A DNA stretch of 10,776 bases from a bacterium (GCA_029933535.1 JAOZNZ010000069.1:1-10776), one strand, 5' to 3'; positions 1-6,699 are shown, counted from the first letter of the stretch. Program-made: numbers and translations. The notes: generated by a model from the sequence alone, not told the origin.

Positions 1-162
1 AAGATTAAGTGTACCGACTTTAACAATAGTATTTAAAGCTTCAGAAGAATAATATTCAAAATCGTTTCTAATTTTTGAGTCGCTGAAATAGTTGGTCATA
101 AAAAAGCCGATTAACAAGGAAAGAAGCAGAATACTAATAATTGGCCATCTAATGAATTTCAT
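1..162 (-). CDS. TIGR03545-like protein, N-terminal 54 residues only (runs off window)
   Basis: The reading frame starts with ATG at 162-160 and stays open for 54 codons to the window edge, so the C-terminal part is missing. It begins MKFIRWPIISILLLSLLIGF, a short basic start followed by one hydrophobic segment (about residues 6-22). A polar stretch and the words SEALNTIVKVGTLNL follow, resembling the amino-terminus of the uncharacterised TIGR03545 family (single N-terminal anchor, then a large periplasmic part). The start overlaps the stop of the upstream gene by ATGA, and an AAGGAAG ribosome site lies at 168-174, inside that gene, so the two are probably translationally coupled. TIGR03545 and TIGR03546 are known as an adjacent gene pair in bacteria with outer membranes. 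This context is the main support, since only a small fraction of the protein is visible. Function is unknown. Confidence 0.7.
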   Translation of the reverse strand, partial: MKFIRWPIISILLLSLLIGFFMTNYFSDSKIRNDFEYYSSEALNTIVKVGTLNL

Positions 163-596
163 ATTAACTTCCTTGTTTTGAATTTTGGCGACATGTGGTA
201 ATGAATATTTTTTAGTATCGGGAAGAGGAAAATGAAAAGAATAAGTCCGCAAGCAATTGCGATAAACAAATTTCCCATAACCATTCCGACATTAAGATTT
301 AAATAACAAATTACGGGTTTTGAAAGAATTTTCTGCCAGAAGATTTCGTTATAAAGAAGTATAGTTTTTCCTGTCGGTTCGAACAAATTGTGTAAGATAA
401 TTTTAAAGATATTTCCTATGATAAATCCAACAAACAAAGATGAAATGTGAGTTCTTAATATTAAGCATAAAACAAGAATAACAAGCCATACCGGACTTCC
501 CACAAAGCAAATTCCCAGCGTGATACCCAACGCTAAACTTGCGGCGATGCGAAAAGGAGAAGAACTTCCCCATAAGAAATTAATTATTTTTAGCAT
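159..596 (-). CDS. TIGR03546 / DUF2062-like small integral membrane protein
   Basis: This is a 145-residue, very hydrophobic protein. It has apparent membrane segments at about residues 16-33, 35-48, 51-70 and 104-130 and a short basic tail (KFKTRKLI). The stretch around residues 17-61 (ASLALGITLGICFVGSPVW, then LFVGFIIGN) has the Gly-rich small-residue pattern of the TIGR03546/DUF2062 type of membrane protein. Family members are about 150-160 residues and lie next to a TIGR03545 gene, as here: the stop TGA (161-159) overlaps the next ATG. No Shine-Dalgarno is visible before the ATG at 596, where the leader reads GTCATTATGTTAACATG. The gene is separated from the genes upstream by a repeat-rich 364-bp gap and so probably has its own promoter. 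Biochemical role is unknown. A plain DUF2062 assignment is the main alternative. Confidence 0.75.
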   Translation of the reverse strand: MLKIINFLWGSSSPFRIAASLALGITLGICFVGSPVWLVILVLCLILRTHISSLFVGFIIGNIFKIILHNLFEPTGKTILLYNEIFWQKILSKPVICYLNLNVGMVMGNLFIAIACGLILFIFLFPILKNIHYHMSPKFKTRKLI

Positions 597-663
597 GTTA
601 ACATAATGACCGATTTAACTAAATATTCAATTATCCTAACGAAGTTTTGCGTTCACATTCATA

Positions 664-755
664 CCACCTCATCCCTCTAACACACCCAGGCACTTTGCGC
701 AACCCCTTTCCCGATGCTTCGACCGGGACATTCTGCTCGAGAGGGGATTAGGTGG
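664..755. repeat. Imperfect inverted repeat element, ~92 bp, MITE-like
   Basis: The left arm CCACCTCATCCCTCT (664-678) and right arm AGAGGGGATTAGGTGG (740-755) are reverse complements apart from one mismatch and one extra base. Between them lies a smaller inverted repeat TCCCG (709-713) / CGGGA (724-728) with a 10-nt loop. The whole could fold into a long hairpin on either strand. No transposase or target-site duplication is evident, so it may be a non-autonomous element or a dispersed hairpin repeat. Confidence 0.55.
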
Positions 756-772
756 GGAGTTAAAGGACTTCT

Positions 773-886
773 GAACACCGCCCGAAATGAACCTATAGGG
801 CGTTATTTCGTAAGCTCCGGGCGCTTCGCGAACTACGAACATCGAACATCGAACACCGCCCGAAATTCTCCGGGCGCTTCGCGAAC
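773..886. repeat. Two related repeat blocks, one with 26 extra bp
   Basis: Both blocks share GAACACCGCCCGAAAT (773-788 and 851-866) and CTCCGGGCGCTTCGCGAAC (815-833 and 868-886). In the second block these halves are separated by a single T. In the first they are separated by 26 bp (789-814), so the first block carries an insertion or the second a deletion. The extra piece contributes to a new inverted repeat, CGAAAT (783-788) / ATTTCG (805-810). Tandem CGAACAT words (836-856) join the blocks. Confidence 0.75.
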
Positions 887-926
887 ACCGAGCTCTGACA
901 CCTGACACCTGACTTCAATAACTGCT

Positions 927-942
927 CGCGCTTGGAAGCGCG
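927..942. repeat. Short GC-rich hairpin after the lipoprotein gene
   Basis: CGCGCTT (927-933) and AAGCGCG (936-942) form a perfect 7-bp stem with a 2-nt centre, starting 19 bp downstream of the lipoprotein stop on the minus strand. No T-run follows on that strand, so a classic intrinsic terminator is not supported. It may still stabilise the 3' end of the mRNA, or may just be one of the local repeats. Confidence 0.5.
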
Positions 943-960
943 GCTTACACCACTCACGAA

Positions 961-1572
961 TCATTTTCTTCTTCGATTTGCTTGAGGATATTCTTCAAGG
1001 AGTTCAGTCATGATAGGGAATTGAGCTTGGGTAATATCATCCGTTTCCAATTTGCAGATTCCTTTACCTTCCCAAACGACAACGAATTCATCGGAATCCA
1101 AGCTAGGATCTTTAGAGAGGATACTAAGGACGGCATAATGGTAAAAGTATTTATCGTCTTTCATACCCATAAGTAAAGTTGCCGGTTTCTGACTGAGCAT
1201 TTGTTCTTTTGTTATTTTATCAGAATACCAGGCGCTAAAACCTACGTCAACGATAAAATCTGCAGGTACATCCGGATCATAAATGAGTTTATACCCCAGC
1301 TCTTCAAATGCGATTTTAGCTCTGTCACAGGCACCGATGAACAACATCCAGCGATCGATATCATCACTCATAATTTCTTCTGTTATATCTTCTCCATCCG
1401 GGTCGTGGATTTTATAATTAATTCTGAAAGTTTGTTTGCCCGGAAGTTTAACGTTATCTGATTTAGTCACATGAGTATCAACAATAGAACATGAAACCAG
1501 TCCGGCAGCGATTAATACGGAAGCCAAGAAATATGATAAGAGTTTAAATTGTTTTTTTGCAAAAGTTTTCAT
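961..1572 (-). CDS. Putative lipoprotein, DUF4136-like at best
   Basis: The 203-residue product starts with a basic n-region (KTFAKKQFK), a hydrophobic core and the lipobox L25-V26-S27-C28, so Cys28 is the expected lipidated residue. Ser29 at position +2 would favour outer-membrane sorting under the enterobacterial Lol rule. The mature part is acidic and mixed alpha/beta in character. A segment around residues 50-115 (YKIHDPDGED, then FEELGYKLIYDPDVPADFIV) recalls DUF4136-type lipoproteins, where a polypeptide with a 'G-Y-x-x-x-x-D-P-x-A-D' pattern is common, but I would not assign the family firmly. It ends with basic RRRK. The gene lies 31 bp after comF on the same strand, probably at the end of that operon. 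No clear Shine-Dalgarno precedes the ATG at 1572. Function unknown. Confidence 0.75.
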   Translation of the reverse strand: MKTFAKKQFKLLSYFLASVLIAAGLVSCSIVDTHVTKSDNVKLPGKQTFRINYKIHDPDGEDITEEIMSDDIDRWMLFIGACDRAKIAFEELGYKLIYDPDVPADFIVDVGFSAWYSDKITKEQMLSQKPATLLMGMKDDKYFYHYAVLSILSKDPSLDSDEFVVVWEGKGICKLETDDITQAQFPIMTELLEEYPQANRRRK

Positions 1573-1603
1573 AACAGTAGTATTTTATTACGGGGTTAAA
1601 TTT

Positions 1604-2338
1604 TTATCTGGCAATAATTAATAAAGAAACTGACTTAGCACCTGAGCGAAGCAGCATCCGTGAGCATTCGCCGGAAGTAGCGCCTGTAGTATATACATCA
1701 TCAACCAGAGCAATGTTTTTATTTTTTATATATTTAGTTTTACGAACATCAAAAGCACCACGAATATTTGATGTTCTGCTTGCAGCATTCAACTGCACTT
1801 GCGGAGTTGTTTTACGAACTCTTTGAAAAGCTGATTCCGGAATAACCGGTACATTAATTAAAGGGCTTATACTTCTGCATATTTCTCTTGCCTGGTTAAA
1901 GCCCCGCCATCTTTTACGTGTCCAGTGTAAAGGTATAGGAACGAGAATATCAAGAGATTCCGTCACGTTTTTTTTAATAATTTGTTCAGCAATAATACGA
2001 GCAAATAAATTAGATAAAAACTCCTGTCTTTCATATTTATACAGATGAATAAGCCGTTTCATTAAGCCCTGATATTCCGCTGCAGCAATCGTGATTTTAA
2101 AATTTTTATTTGGCTGAATTCTACATATTCCGCACAACTGGTTTTCGCCGTTTCTGGTTCTTATGGGTCGTGAACATTTAGGGCAATGCGGTCCATTAAT
2201 AATAGGTAATGAATCAAAGCATTTACCACAAATATGTTTTTCTTTATCCGTTAAAGTTTTATCGCAAAGTAGGCATTGGGGTGGATAAAATAAATCCACC
2301 GCGGCTACAAAAGCGCGGTTAAAGAATTTTGGTATCAT
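1604..2338 (-). CDS. comF: ComF family protein (phosphoribosyltransferase-like)
   Basis: The 244-residue product has the ComF architecture. The N-terminal region carries two four-Cys zinc-binding clusters (C22/C25/C37/C40 and C52/C55/C69/C72). The C-terminal phosphoribosyltransferase fold carries the PRPP-binding loop IALVDDVYTTGAT at about residues 209-221. The block DILVPIPLHWTRKRWRGFNQ is also characteristic of the family. In naturally competent bacteria ComF is needed for DNA uptake or processing; in many others the gene is present and its substrate is unknown. Length is normal and all motifs are intact. The start ATG (2338-2336) overlaps the upstream stop as ATGA and has no Shine-Dalgarno of its own, so translation probably relies on coupling to the preceding gene. 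Confidence 0.93.
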   Translation of the reverse strand: MIPKFFNRAFVAAVDLFYPPQCLLCDKTLTDKEKHICGKCFDSLPIINGPHCPKCSRPIRTRNGENQLCGICRIQPNKNFKITIAAAEYQGLMKRLIHLYKYERQEFLSNLFARIIAEQIIKKNVTESLDILVPIPLHWTRKRWRGFNQAREICRSISPLINVPVIPESAFQRVRKTTPQVQLNAASRTSNIRGAFDVRKTKYIKNKNIALVDDVYTTGATSGECSRMLLRSGAKSVSLLIIAR

Positions 2339-2712
2339 ATATCGGCGTTACGGGTTTTAGTTGATTTTGGTGAATAAGTAAATTCTTTAATTGGAGTTTC
2401 CAGCACGGGATTTTTTTCAATTTTATTAGCTAAATCAGCAGCTTTAGTACCCGAAATTATAACTTCAAGATATTTAATAGAGGAAAAAGGTATAAAAAAT
2501 ATCTTGTTTAATTTGGATAACGGCCTTTGATCATATTCACCGGATGCAGTGTCCATTACTTCCTGGAAATGTCGTCCGCTAATAGTAACGCCAACAGAGT
2601 TTGTGTCGGTAACGGTTCCGCGCATAATATCGACGGGCATTTCTTTAAAGTTTCTTCTTAAAGCGATTCTGACACGTTTTTCAATAAAACTTTCATTACA
2701 TTGATCATTCAT
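2335..2712 (-). CDS. Small conserved-looking protein of unknown function, possible Sm-like fold
   Basis: I do not recognise a named family. I choose the ATG at 2712 (125 aa). The GTG at 2721 would add three residues, but it overlaps the AAAGGTGA ribosome site, which is well spaced for 2712. Visible features are a basic N-terminal helix (about residues 9-24, EKRVRIALRRNFKE), then alternating beta-like stretches: GTVTDTNSVGVTISGRHF (32-49) and KIFFIPFSSIKYLEVI (about 71-86). A polar, probably disordered C-terminus follows. The pattern 'G-x-V-x-x-x-x-x-x-G-V-T-I' followed by a hydrophobic strand and 'I-P-x-S-S-I-x-Y-L-E-V' resembles Sm/Hfq-type small beta-barrels. That is an inference from pattern only. 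It sits 24 bp after ymdB and overlaps comF by ATGA, close to RNase Y, so an RNA-related role is possible but unproven. Confidence 0.8.
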   Translation of the reverse strand: MNDQCNESFIEKRVRIALRRNFKEMPVDIMRGTVTDTNSVGVTISGRHFQEVMDTASGEYDQRPLSKLNKIFFIPFSSIKYLEVIISGTKAADLANKIEKNPVLETPIKEFTYSPKSTKTRNADI

Positions 2713-2736
2713 AATTTTCACCTTTATAGATGTTTG

Positions 2737-3516
2737 TTAATTTAATTTTTTTCTTACAAGTTCTATAGAATTAGCTTTGCCGGTTGAGTCATCTATATCG
2801 ATTAATGCTCCCGTAAGCCATACATTTTCTTTCGCGATTTTATACCGGTTAGGCATTCCGGTTAAAAAATGATTCATAACCGGTTCCACTTCACAACCAA
2901 GAATCGAATCGCGCGAGCCTGTCATTCCAAGGTCGGTAAGGCATGCTGTACCGTTTGAAAGGATTCTGTTATCAGCGGTTTGGACGTGAGTATGAGAGCC
3001 GCAAACTGCTGACACCTGACCATCCAGGAACCATCCCATTGCTATTTTTTCACTGGTTGCTTCGGCGTGAATATCAACGATGATAATATTTGTTTGCTGA
3101 TGAATTTCTTCAAGAATCTTTTCAACAGCCTTGAATGGACAATCAACCGGTTTCATGAAAACACGGCCAATCAAATTAATAACGGCCACTTTTATGCCTG
3201 CAGCAGTTTCTACAATTGTCCAGCCAATGCCCGGAGCAGCATCGGGGTAATTCAAAGGTCGAATTATCTTTGGATTTTCCAAGGCTGCAGCGGCGCAACT
3301 TTGTTGATAAACATGATCGCCGGTGGTTATTACATCAACTCCGGAACCAAGAAGTTCATTCATTGTATCGGTAGTGATTCCTTTCCCGCCTGCCGCATTT
3401 TCAGCATTAGCGATAAACAAATCATATTTCAGTTCGTCAAGCAGAGCCGGTGCAAGAGCTTTTACAGCTTTCCTGCCTGGTCTTCCGACGATATCTCCAA
3501 TAATAAGTATGCGCAT
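2737..3516 (-). CDS. ymdB: YmdB-family metallophosphoesterase (TIGR00282)
   Basis: The 259-residue product aligns along its length with Bacillus YmdB as I recall it, including the start (MRILIIGDIVGRPGR) and the blocks NAENAAGGKGIT, HAEATSEK, GSHTHVQTADNRIL and DLGMTG. Expected dinuclear-metal and catalytic residues are D8, E39, N40, H68, H150, H175 and H177. The usual Asn at position 67 (G-N-H) is Asp here (G-D-H). YmdB hydrolyses 2',3'-cyclic nucleotides in vitro and in Bacillus affects biofilm/motility choice. Its gene commonly follows rny, as here, though a 226-bp repeat island intervenes. The ATG at 3516 has no Shine-Dalgarno: the bases just upstream are AT-rich, and CTGAAACC-type repeat begins within about 15 bp of the start. 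The next gene follows after 24 bp. Confidence 0.95.
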   Translation of the reverse strand: MRILIIGDIVGRPGRKAVKALAPALLDELKYDLFIANAENAAGGKGITTDTMNELLGSGVDVITTGDHVYQQSCAAAALENPKIIRPLNYPDAAPGIGWTIVETAAGIKVAVINLIGRVFMKPVDCPFKAVEKILEEIHQQTNIIIVDIHAEATSEKIAMGWFLDGQVSAVCGSHTHVQTADNRILSNGTACLTDLGMTGSRDSILGCEVEPVMNHFLTGMPNRYKIAKENVWLTGALIDIDDSTGKANSIELVRKKLN

Positions 3517-3548
3517 ATTAAATTAGTATTCAGGTTTCAGGTGTCAGG

Positions 3549-3573
3549 AAATTCAAATCAAAGATTTGAATTT
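3549..3573. repeat. Perfect 11-bp inverted repeat (hairpin)
   Basis: AAATTCAAATC (3549-3559) and GATTTGAATTT (3563-3573) are exact reverse complements around AAA. The stem is AT-rich, and on the minus strand no extra T-run follows beyond the arm itself. It lies about 33 bp upstream of the ymdB start, so it would be in the mRNA leader or between cistrons. It could be an operator, an mRNA structure or a dispersed palindromic repeat. Confidence 0.7.
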
Positions 3574-3698
3574 AGTATTCATTTCATTCCTGGGTGTTCG
3601 GTTTCAGGTTTCAGAGTTCAGTATTTAATTTCGATGTTCGATGTTCAATGTTCGATGTTCCATCACTCCATTATTCCACCATTCCATTAATCCATTTA

Positions 3699-3718
3699 GG
3701 ACGCTGGGGACAGCGTCC
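3699..3718 (-). repeat. GC-rich hairpin just after rny
   Basis: GGACGCTG (3699-3706) and CAGCGTCC (3711-3718) form a perfect 8-bp stem with a GGGA loop, starting 24 bp beyond the rny stop codon. On the minus strand it is followed by CCTAAATGG rather than a T-tract, so it fails the usual intrinsic-terminator criterion. Its position fits an mRNA 3'-end stabiliser or weak terminator, and it may equally be a dispersed palindromic repeat. Confidence 0.6.
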
Positions 3719-3742
3719 CTCCATCCATCAATCCATTCCGGC

Positions 3743-5296
3743 TTATCTTGCGTATTCGGTAACGCGTGTTTCTCTTACAACCATAACTTTAATTTCGCCC
3801 GGGAACTGCATTTCATCTGACACCCGTTTTGCGATATTTCTAGCGGTAGCAATAGCTTGATTATCAGTAATTTCATCAGCGTTGACCATAACACGAACTT
3901 CGCGGCCTGCTTGAATTGCATAAGCGCTTTGCACGCCATCGAGTTCAGTAGCGATTTTTTCAAGTTGCTCTATGCGTTTTAAGTACATATCGTAAGCTTC
4001 ACTTCTGGCGCCCGGCCTTGCAGCTGAAATAGCATCCGCTGCGCTTGCCAGAACGGCGAGAACCGATCTTGGTTCCACTTCATTGTGATGAGCAGCGACA
4101 GCGTTAATGACTTCTTCAGGCATGCGTTGTCGTTTTACAATGTCAGCTCCAATTGCTGCGTGAGCCCCTTCGACTTCATGGTCAACCGCTTTTCCCAGAT
4201 CGTGCAGCAGGCCGATAATTTTTGCGCGTTCAACATTTTCGTGAAGTTCTTCTGCCATTACGCTCATTATTCTTGCGACTTCCATGCTGTGATTCAAGAG
4301 ATTTTGACCATAACTTGTGCGGAATCTGAGTCGGCCGATTAATTTCAGCAATTCGGGAGCTAAGCCGCTGATACCGAGTTCCAGGGCTGATTTAGCACCT
4401 GTCTCGACAATTTCTTTGTCAAGATCTTTTTTAACTTTTTTAAGGATCTCTTCAATACGTGCAGGATGAATTCTGCCATCGGCAATTAAACGTTCCAATG
4501 TTCTTCGTGCTACTTCCCGTCGAACCGGGTCGAAGCCTGAAATTACGACTGCGTTAGGTGTATCGTCAATAAGAATTTCTACACCCGTTCCATTTTCGAG
4601 TGCGCGAATATTACGCCCTTCCCGTCCGATGATTCTGCCTTTAAGATCATCGCTTGGTAATGATACTGAGCAAACGGTTGTTTCGGCGACATGGTCGGAA
4701 GCGGAGCGTTGTATTGCCTGGCTGATAATATCTTTTGCGATTCTATCTGCGTCTTCATGAGCTTCCTGCTGTTTTTTACGAATGTAAGTAGCAGCTTCAT
4801 ACTCAACTTCGCGTTCAAGTTTTTCCATAAGATGTTTGACAGCTTCTTCTTTACTTAATCCGGCAATTTTTTGTAAAGCCTGTTCTTCTTCTTGAACAAG
4901 TTGATGAACACGTTCACGGCTATGTTCGACTATTTGTTTTTGTCTGACCAATTTTTCTTTTTCCTGTTCGTAATCTTTTTCTCTTTGCTCGATGATGTCA
5001 ACGCGTTTATCTAAATTTTCCTTTTTTTGTCCAAGCCATTGTTCTTGCTGGCGAATTTCTTTCCGTTGTTCTTTAGTTGTGCGTTCAAATTCCAAGCGAG
5101 TTTTTTGAAGTTGTTCTTTTACTTCAATTTTACCTTCGCGTATAATTGATTGTGCTTCTTTTTTTGATTTATCAATAACTTCTTTAGCGCGATTTTCAGC
5201 TGAATTGACGCTGCGTTTATTAATTAAAACTACAATAATTGCTCCAATGGCGAATCCGACGATTCCTATGCCGACTGTTAATATAAGTGTTTCCAT
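3743..5296 (-). CDS. rny: Ribonuclease Y
   Basis: The 517-residue product has the standard RNase Y layout and length. It has an N-terminal membrane anchor (about residues 4-25) and a long charged coiled coil rich in Lys, Glu and Gln (about 30-200). A KH RNA-binding domain follows with GRIIGREGRNIR (220-231), then an HD phosphohydrolase domain with H336, H365-D366 (LLHDLGKA), an AAHHNE motif (401-406) and D421. The conserved end RETRVTEYAR is intact. RNase Y is a membrane-bound endoribonuclease that starts decay of many mRNAs. The ATG at 5296 has a strong ribosome site, AAAAGGAG, at 5301-5308. It follows rarA by only 23 bp and so is probably co-transcribed with it. Family, domain order and catalytic residues leave little doubt. 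Confidence 0.98.
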   Translation of the reverse strand: METLILTVGIGIVGFAIGAIIVVLINKRSVNSAENRAKEVIDKSKKEAQSIIREGKIEVKEQLQKTRLEFERTTKEQRKEIRQQEQWLGQKKENLDKRVDIIEQREKDYEQEKEKLVRQKQIVEHSRERVHQLVQEEEQALQKIAGLSKEEAVKHLMEKLEREVEYEAATYIRKKQQEAHEDADRIAKDIISQAIQRSASDHVAETTVCSVSLPSDDLKGRIIGREGRNIRALENGTGVEILIDDTPNAVVISGFDPVRREVARRTLERLIADGRIHPARIEEILKKVKKDLDKEIVETGAKSALELGISGLAPELLKLIGRLRFRTSYGQNLLNHSMEVARIMSVMAEELHENVERAKIIGLLHDLGKAVDHEVEGAHAAIGADIVKRQRMPEEVINAVAAHHNEVEPRSVLAVLASAADAISAARPGARSEAYDMYLKRIEQLEKIATELDGVQSAYAIQAGREVRVMVNADEITDNQAIATARNIAKRVSDEMQFPGEIKVMVVRETRVTEYAR

Positions 5297-5319
5297 ATTA
5301 CTCCTTTTTAATTATATAT

Positions 5320-6699
5320 TTAATTTTTTTCCGCTGAAACCGTTTTTTGAGAGCGCCAGCGTTCCAGCCGGTCAGCTATTTTTGCTTCCCAACCTTCGTT
5401 AGTCGGCTCATAATATCTTCGCGTTGCCGGAAGATAATCCTGAGCGACATAATGTCCTTCATAATCATGACTATATTTATAGCCGGTATGTCCAAGTTCT
5501 TTAGCACCTTTGTGCTGTGTGCGTAAGTGTCGCGGCACTTCAAGTGTCCTGCCGCTTTGCACATCTTCCACAGCTTTGTTTAACGCAGCATAAGTCGCAT
5601 TGCTTTTCGGTGAGCAAGCAAGATAAACAACTACGTGTCCAAGATTTATTCTTGCTTCCGGTAATCCTATCCTCTCAACCGCCTGAAAACAAGCAACTGC
5701 CTGTGACAAGGCAAGCGGGTCTGCGCAACCAATATCTTCGCTGGCAAAAATCACCATTCTTCGAGCAATAAATCGAGGGTCTTCACCTGCCTCAATCATC
5801 TTTGCGAGCCAGTATAATGCTGCATCAGGATCGCTTCCGCGCATTGATTTTATAAAAGCTGAAATTGTGTCATAATGCGCATCGCCTGATTTATCATAGA
5901 CGATATTCTTCTTTTGAAGAGAAGCTTCAGCGTCAGCAAGAGTAAGATGCACCTTTCCGTTTCCGGCATTTGGTGCTGATGTTATCGCAAGTTCAAGTGC
6001 GACTAAAGCTACTCTGGCATCGCCGTCACATCTTGCGGCAAAAAATGTAAGAGCGTCATCATCAGCTTTAACATCGAATTTTCCTAGACCCCGCTCTTTG
6101 TCTTCAAGAGCTCTTTTCAAAAGAATAATAATTTCATCTTCATCAATTGGTTCAAACTGAAAAACTCGCGAGCGTGAAAGCAGCGCTGCGTTCAGCGCGA
6201 AAAAAGGATTTTCAGTTGTTGCGCCAATCAGAACAATTGTACCGTCTTCAACACTTGGCAGCAAAACATCCTGTTGCGATTTACTGAACCGATGAATTTC
6301 ATCGAGGAACAGCACCAAGCCGTGTTGTCCGACATTCTGCAATTTATTTGATAAAGCAACTGCTTCCCGCACGTCTTTTACGCTTGCGCTTACAGCGCTT
6401 AACCGGCAAAAATGTCTTTTTGTTGCTTTAGCTACAACTTCCGCTAAAGTTGTTTTTCCACATCCGGGCGGGCCGTAAAAGATTGCCGAAGTAAGTGTGT
6501 CAGACTTTATCGCCCTGTCAAGCAAGCTATTTGGAGCGAGCAAATGTTTTTGTCCGACAATATCTTCCAAACGTTCCGGTCTCATGCGATAAGCCAGCGG
6601 CTCATGTCGACCTTTTGGGATGGATTTTTTAGAATCCGGGACCAGGTTATCAGGAGTCAGGAAGAAATTATCATTAATATTTAGTGTTTCGGTTTTCAC
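5320..6699 (-). CDS. rarA: Replication-associated recombination protein A (RarA/MgsA, AAA+ ATPase)
   Basis: The 459-residue product has Walker A GPPGCGKTT (76-84), Walker B LVLFLDEIHRF (128-138, with D133-E134), a sensor-1-like IGATTENP (158-165) and SRSRVF (175-180). The conserved entry block PLAYRMRPERLEDIVGQ (34-50) and C-terminal blocks such as AALYWLAKMIEAGEDPRFIARR are typical of RarA/MgsA. This clamp-loader-like ATPase acts at stalled replication forks. The start is a GTG at 6699: no ATG lies in frame upstream before a stop at 6733-6735, and a weak GGAA lies 8 nt ahead. About 33 residues precede the conserved block, longer than in many relatives. Residues about 13-20 (FLTPDNLV) are encoded by DNA that closely matches an intergenic repeat. 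It lies downstream of the 6S RNA candidate. Confidence 0.96.
   Translation of the reverse strand: MKTETLNINDNFFLTPDNLVPDSKKSIPKGRHEPLAYRMRPERLEDIVGQKHLLAPNSLLDRAIKSDTLTSAIFYGPPGCGKTTLAEVVAKATKRHFCRLSAVSASVKDVREAVALSNKLQNVGQHGLVLFLDEIHRFSKSQQDVLLPSVEDGTIVLIGATTENPFFALNAALLSRSRVFQFEPIDEDEIIILLKRALEDKERGLGKFDVKADDDALTFFAARCDGDARVALVALELAITSAPNAGNGKVHLTLADAEASLQKKNIVYDKSGDAHYDTISAFIKSMRGSDPDAALYWLAKMIEAGEDPRFIARRMVIFASEDIGCADPLALSQAVACFQAVERIGLPEARINLGHVVVYLACSPKSNATYAALNKAVEDVQSGRTLEVPRHLRTQHKGAKELGHTGYKYSHDYEGHYVAQDYLPATRRYYEPTNEGWEAKIADRLERWRSQKTVSAEKN
6643..6661 (-). repeat. Intergenic-type repeat unit inside the rarA coding sequence
   Basis: CAGGTTATCAGGAGTCAGG (6643-6661) differs from CAGGTTTCAGGTGTCAGG (3531-3548, spacer before ymdB) by one extra base and one substitution. 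Here it encodes residues 13-20 of RarA, in the poorly conserved N-terminal extension. Confidence 0.6.

Larger units (their letters stand above)
597..960. repeat. Repeat-rich intergenic island (no gene)
   Basis: This 364-bp gap between the lipoprotein gene and the TIGR03546-type gene holds no convincing gene. The short ORFs on both strands here have low-complexity, Arg/Ser-rich translations and no ribosome site. It is a mosaic of short repeats: an imperfect inverted repeat at 664-755, two related blocks (773-833 and 851-886), CGAACAT-type tandem words at 836-856, CTGACAC-type tandem words at 895-913, and a hairpin at 927-942. Local GC is clearly higher than in the flanking genes. The CTGACACC and CGAACAT words recur in reverse orientation at 3517-3742, so these are dispersed genomic repeats. 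The last ~60 bp before 597 are AT-rich and could hold the promoter of the TIGR03546-type gene, but I see no convincing -35/-10 pair. Confidence 0.8.
3517..3742. repeat. Repeat-rich spacer between rny and ymdB
   Basis: This 226-bp gap holds no supportable gene. Read on the minus strand (direction of transcription) it contains ATGGATTGATGG-type words, a GGACGCTG hairpin, more ATGGATTAATGG-type words, tandem ACATCGA words (plus 3630-3660), GAACTCTGAAACC-type words, an 11-bp perfect palindrome and CTGACACCTGAAACC words (plus 3529-3548). The same word families occur at 597-960, in the first codons of rarA, and at the end of the PEP-CTERM gene. The spacer interrupts what would otherwise be a tight rny-ymdB operon. 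Whether transcription passes through it cannot be told from sequence. Confidence 0.85.

Noticed and set aside
669..908. Overlapping Arg/Ser-rich ORFs on both strands
   Set aside because: They lie wholly in repeat DNA, have no ribosome sites and encode low-complexity peptides.
2713..2721. GTG start at 2721 for the small unknown gene
   Set aside because: The GTG is part of the AAAGGTGA ribosome site that serves the ATG at 2712, so the downstream start is better placed.
3067..3860. Plus-strand ORFs of 67-207 codons
   Set aside because: They are antisense shadows of ymdB and rny or translations of the repeat spacer; the Cys/Ser/Phe-rich composition is typical of antisense frames.
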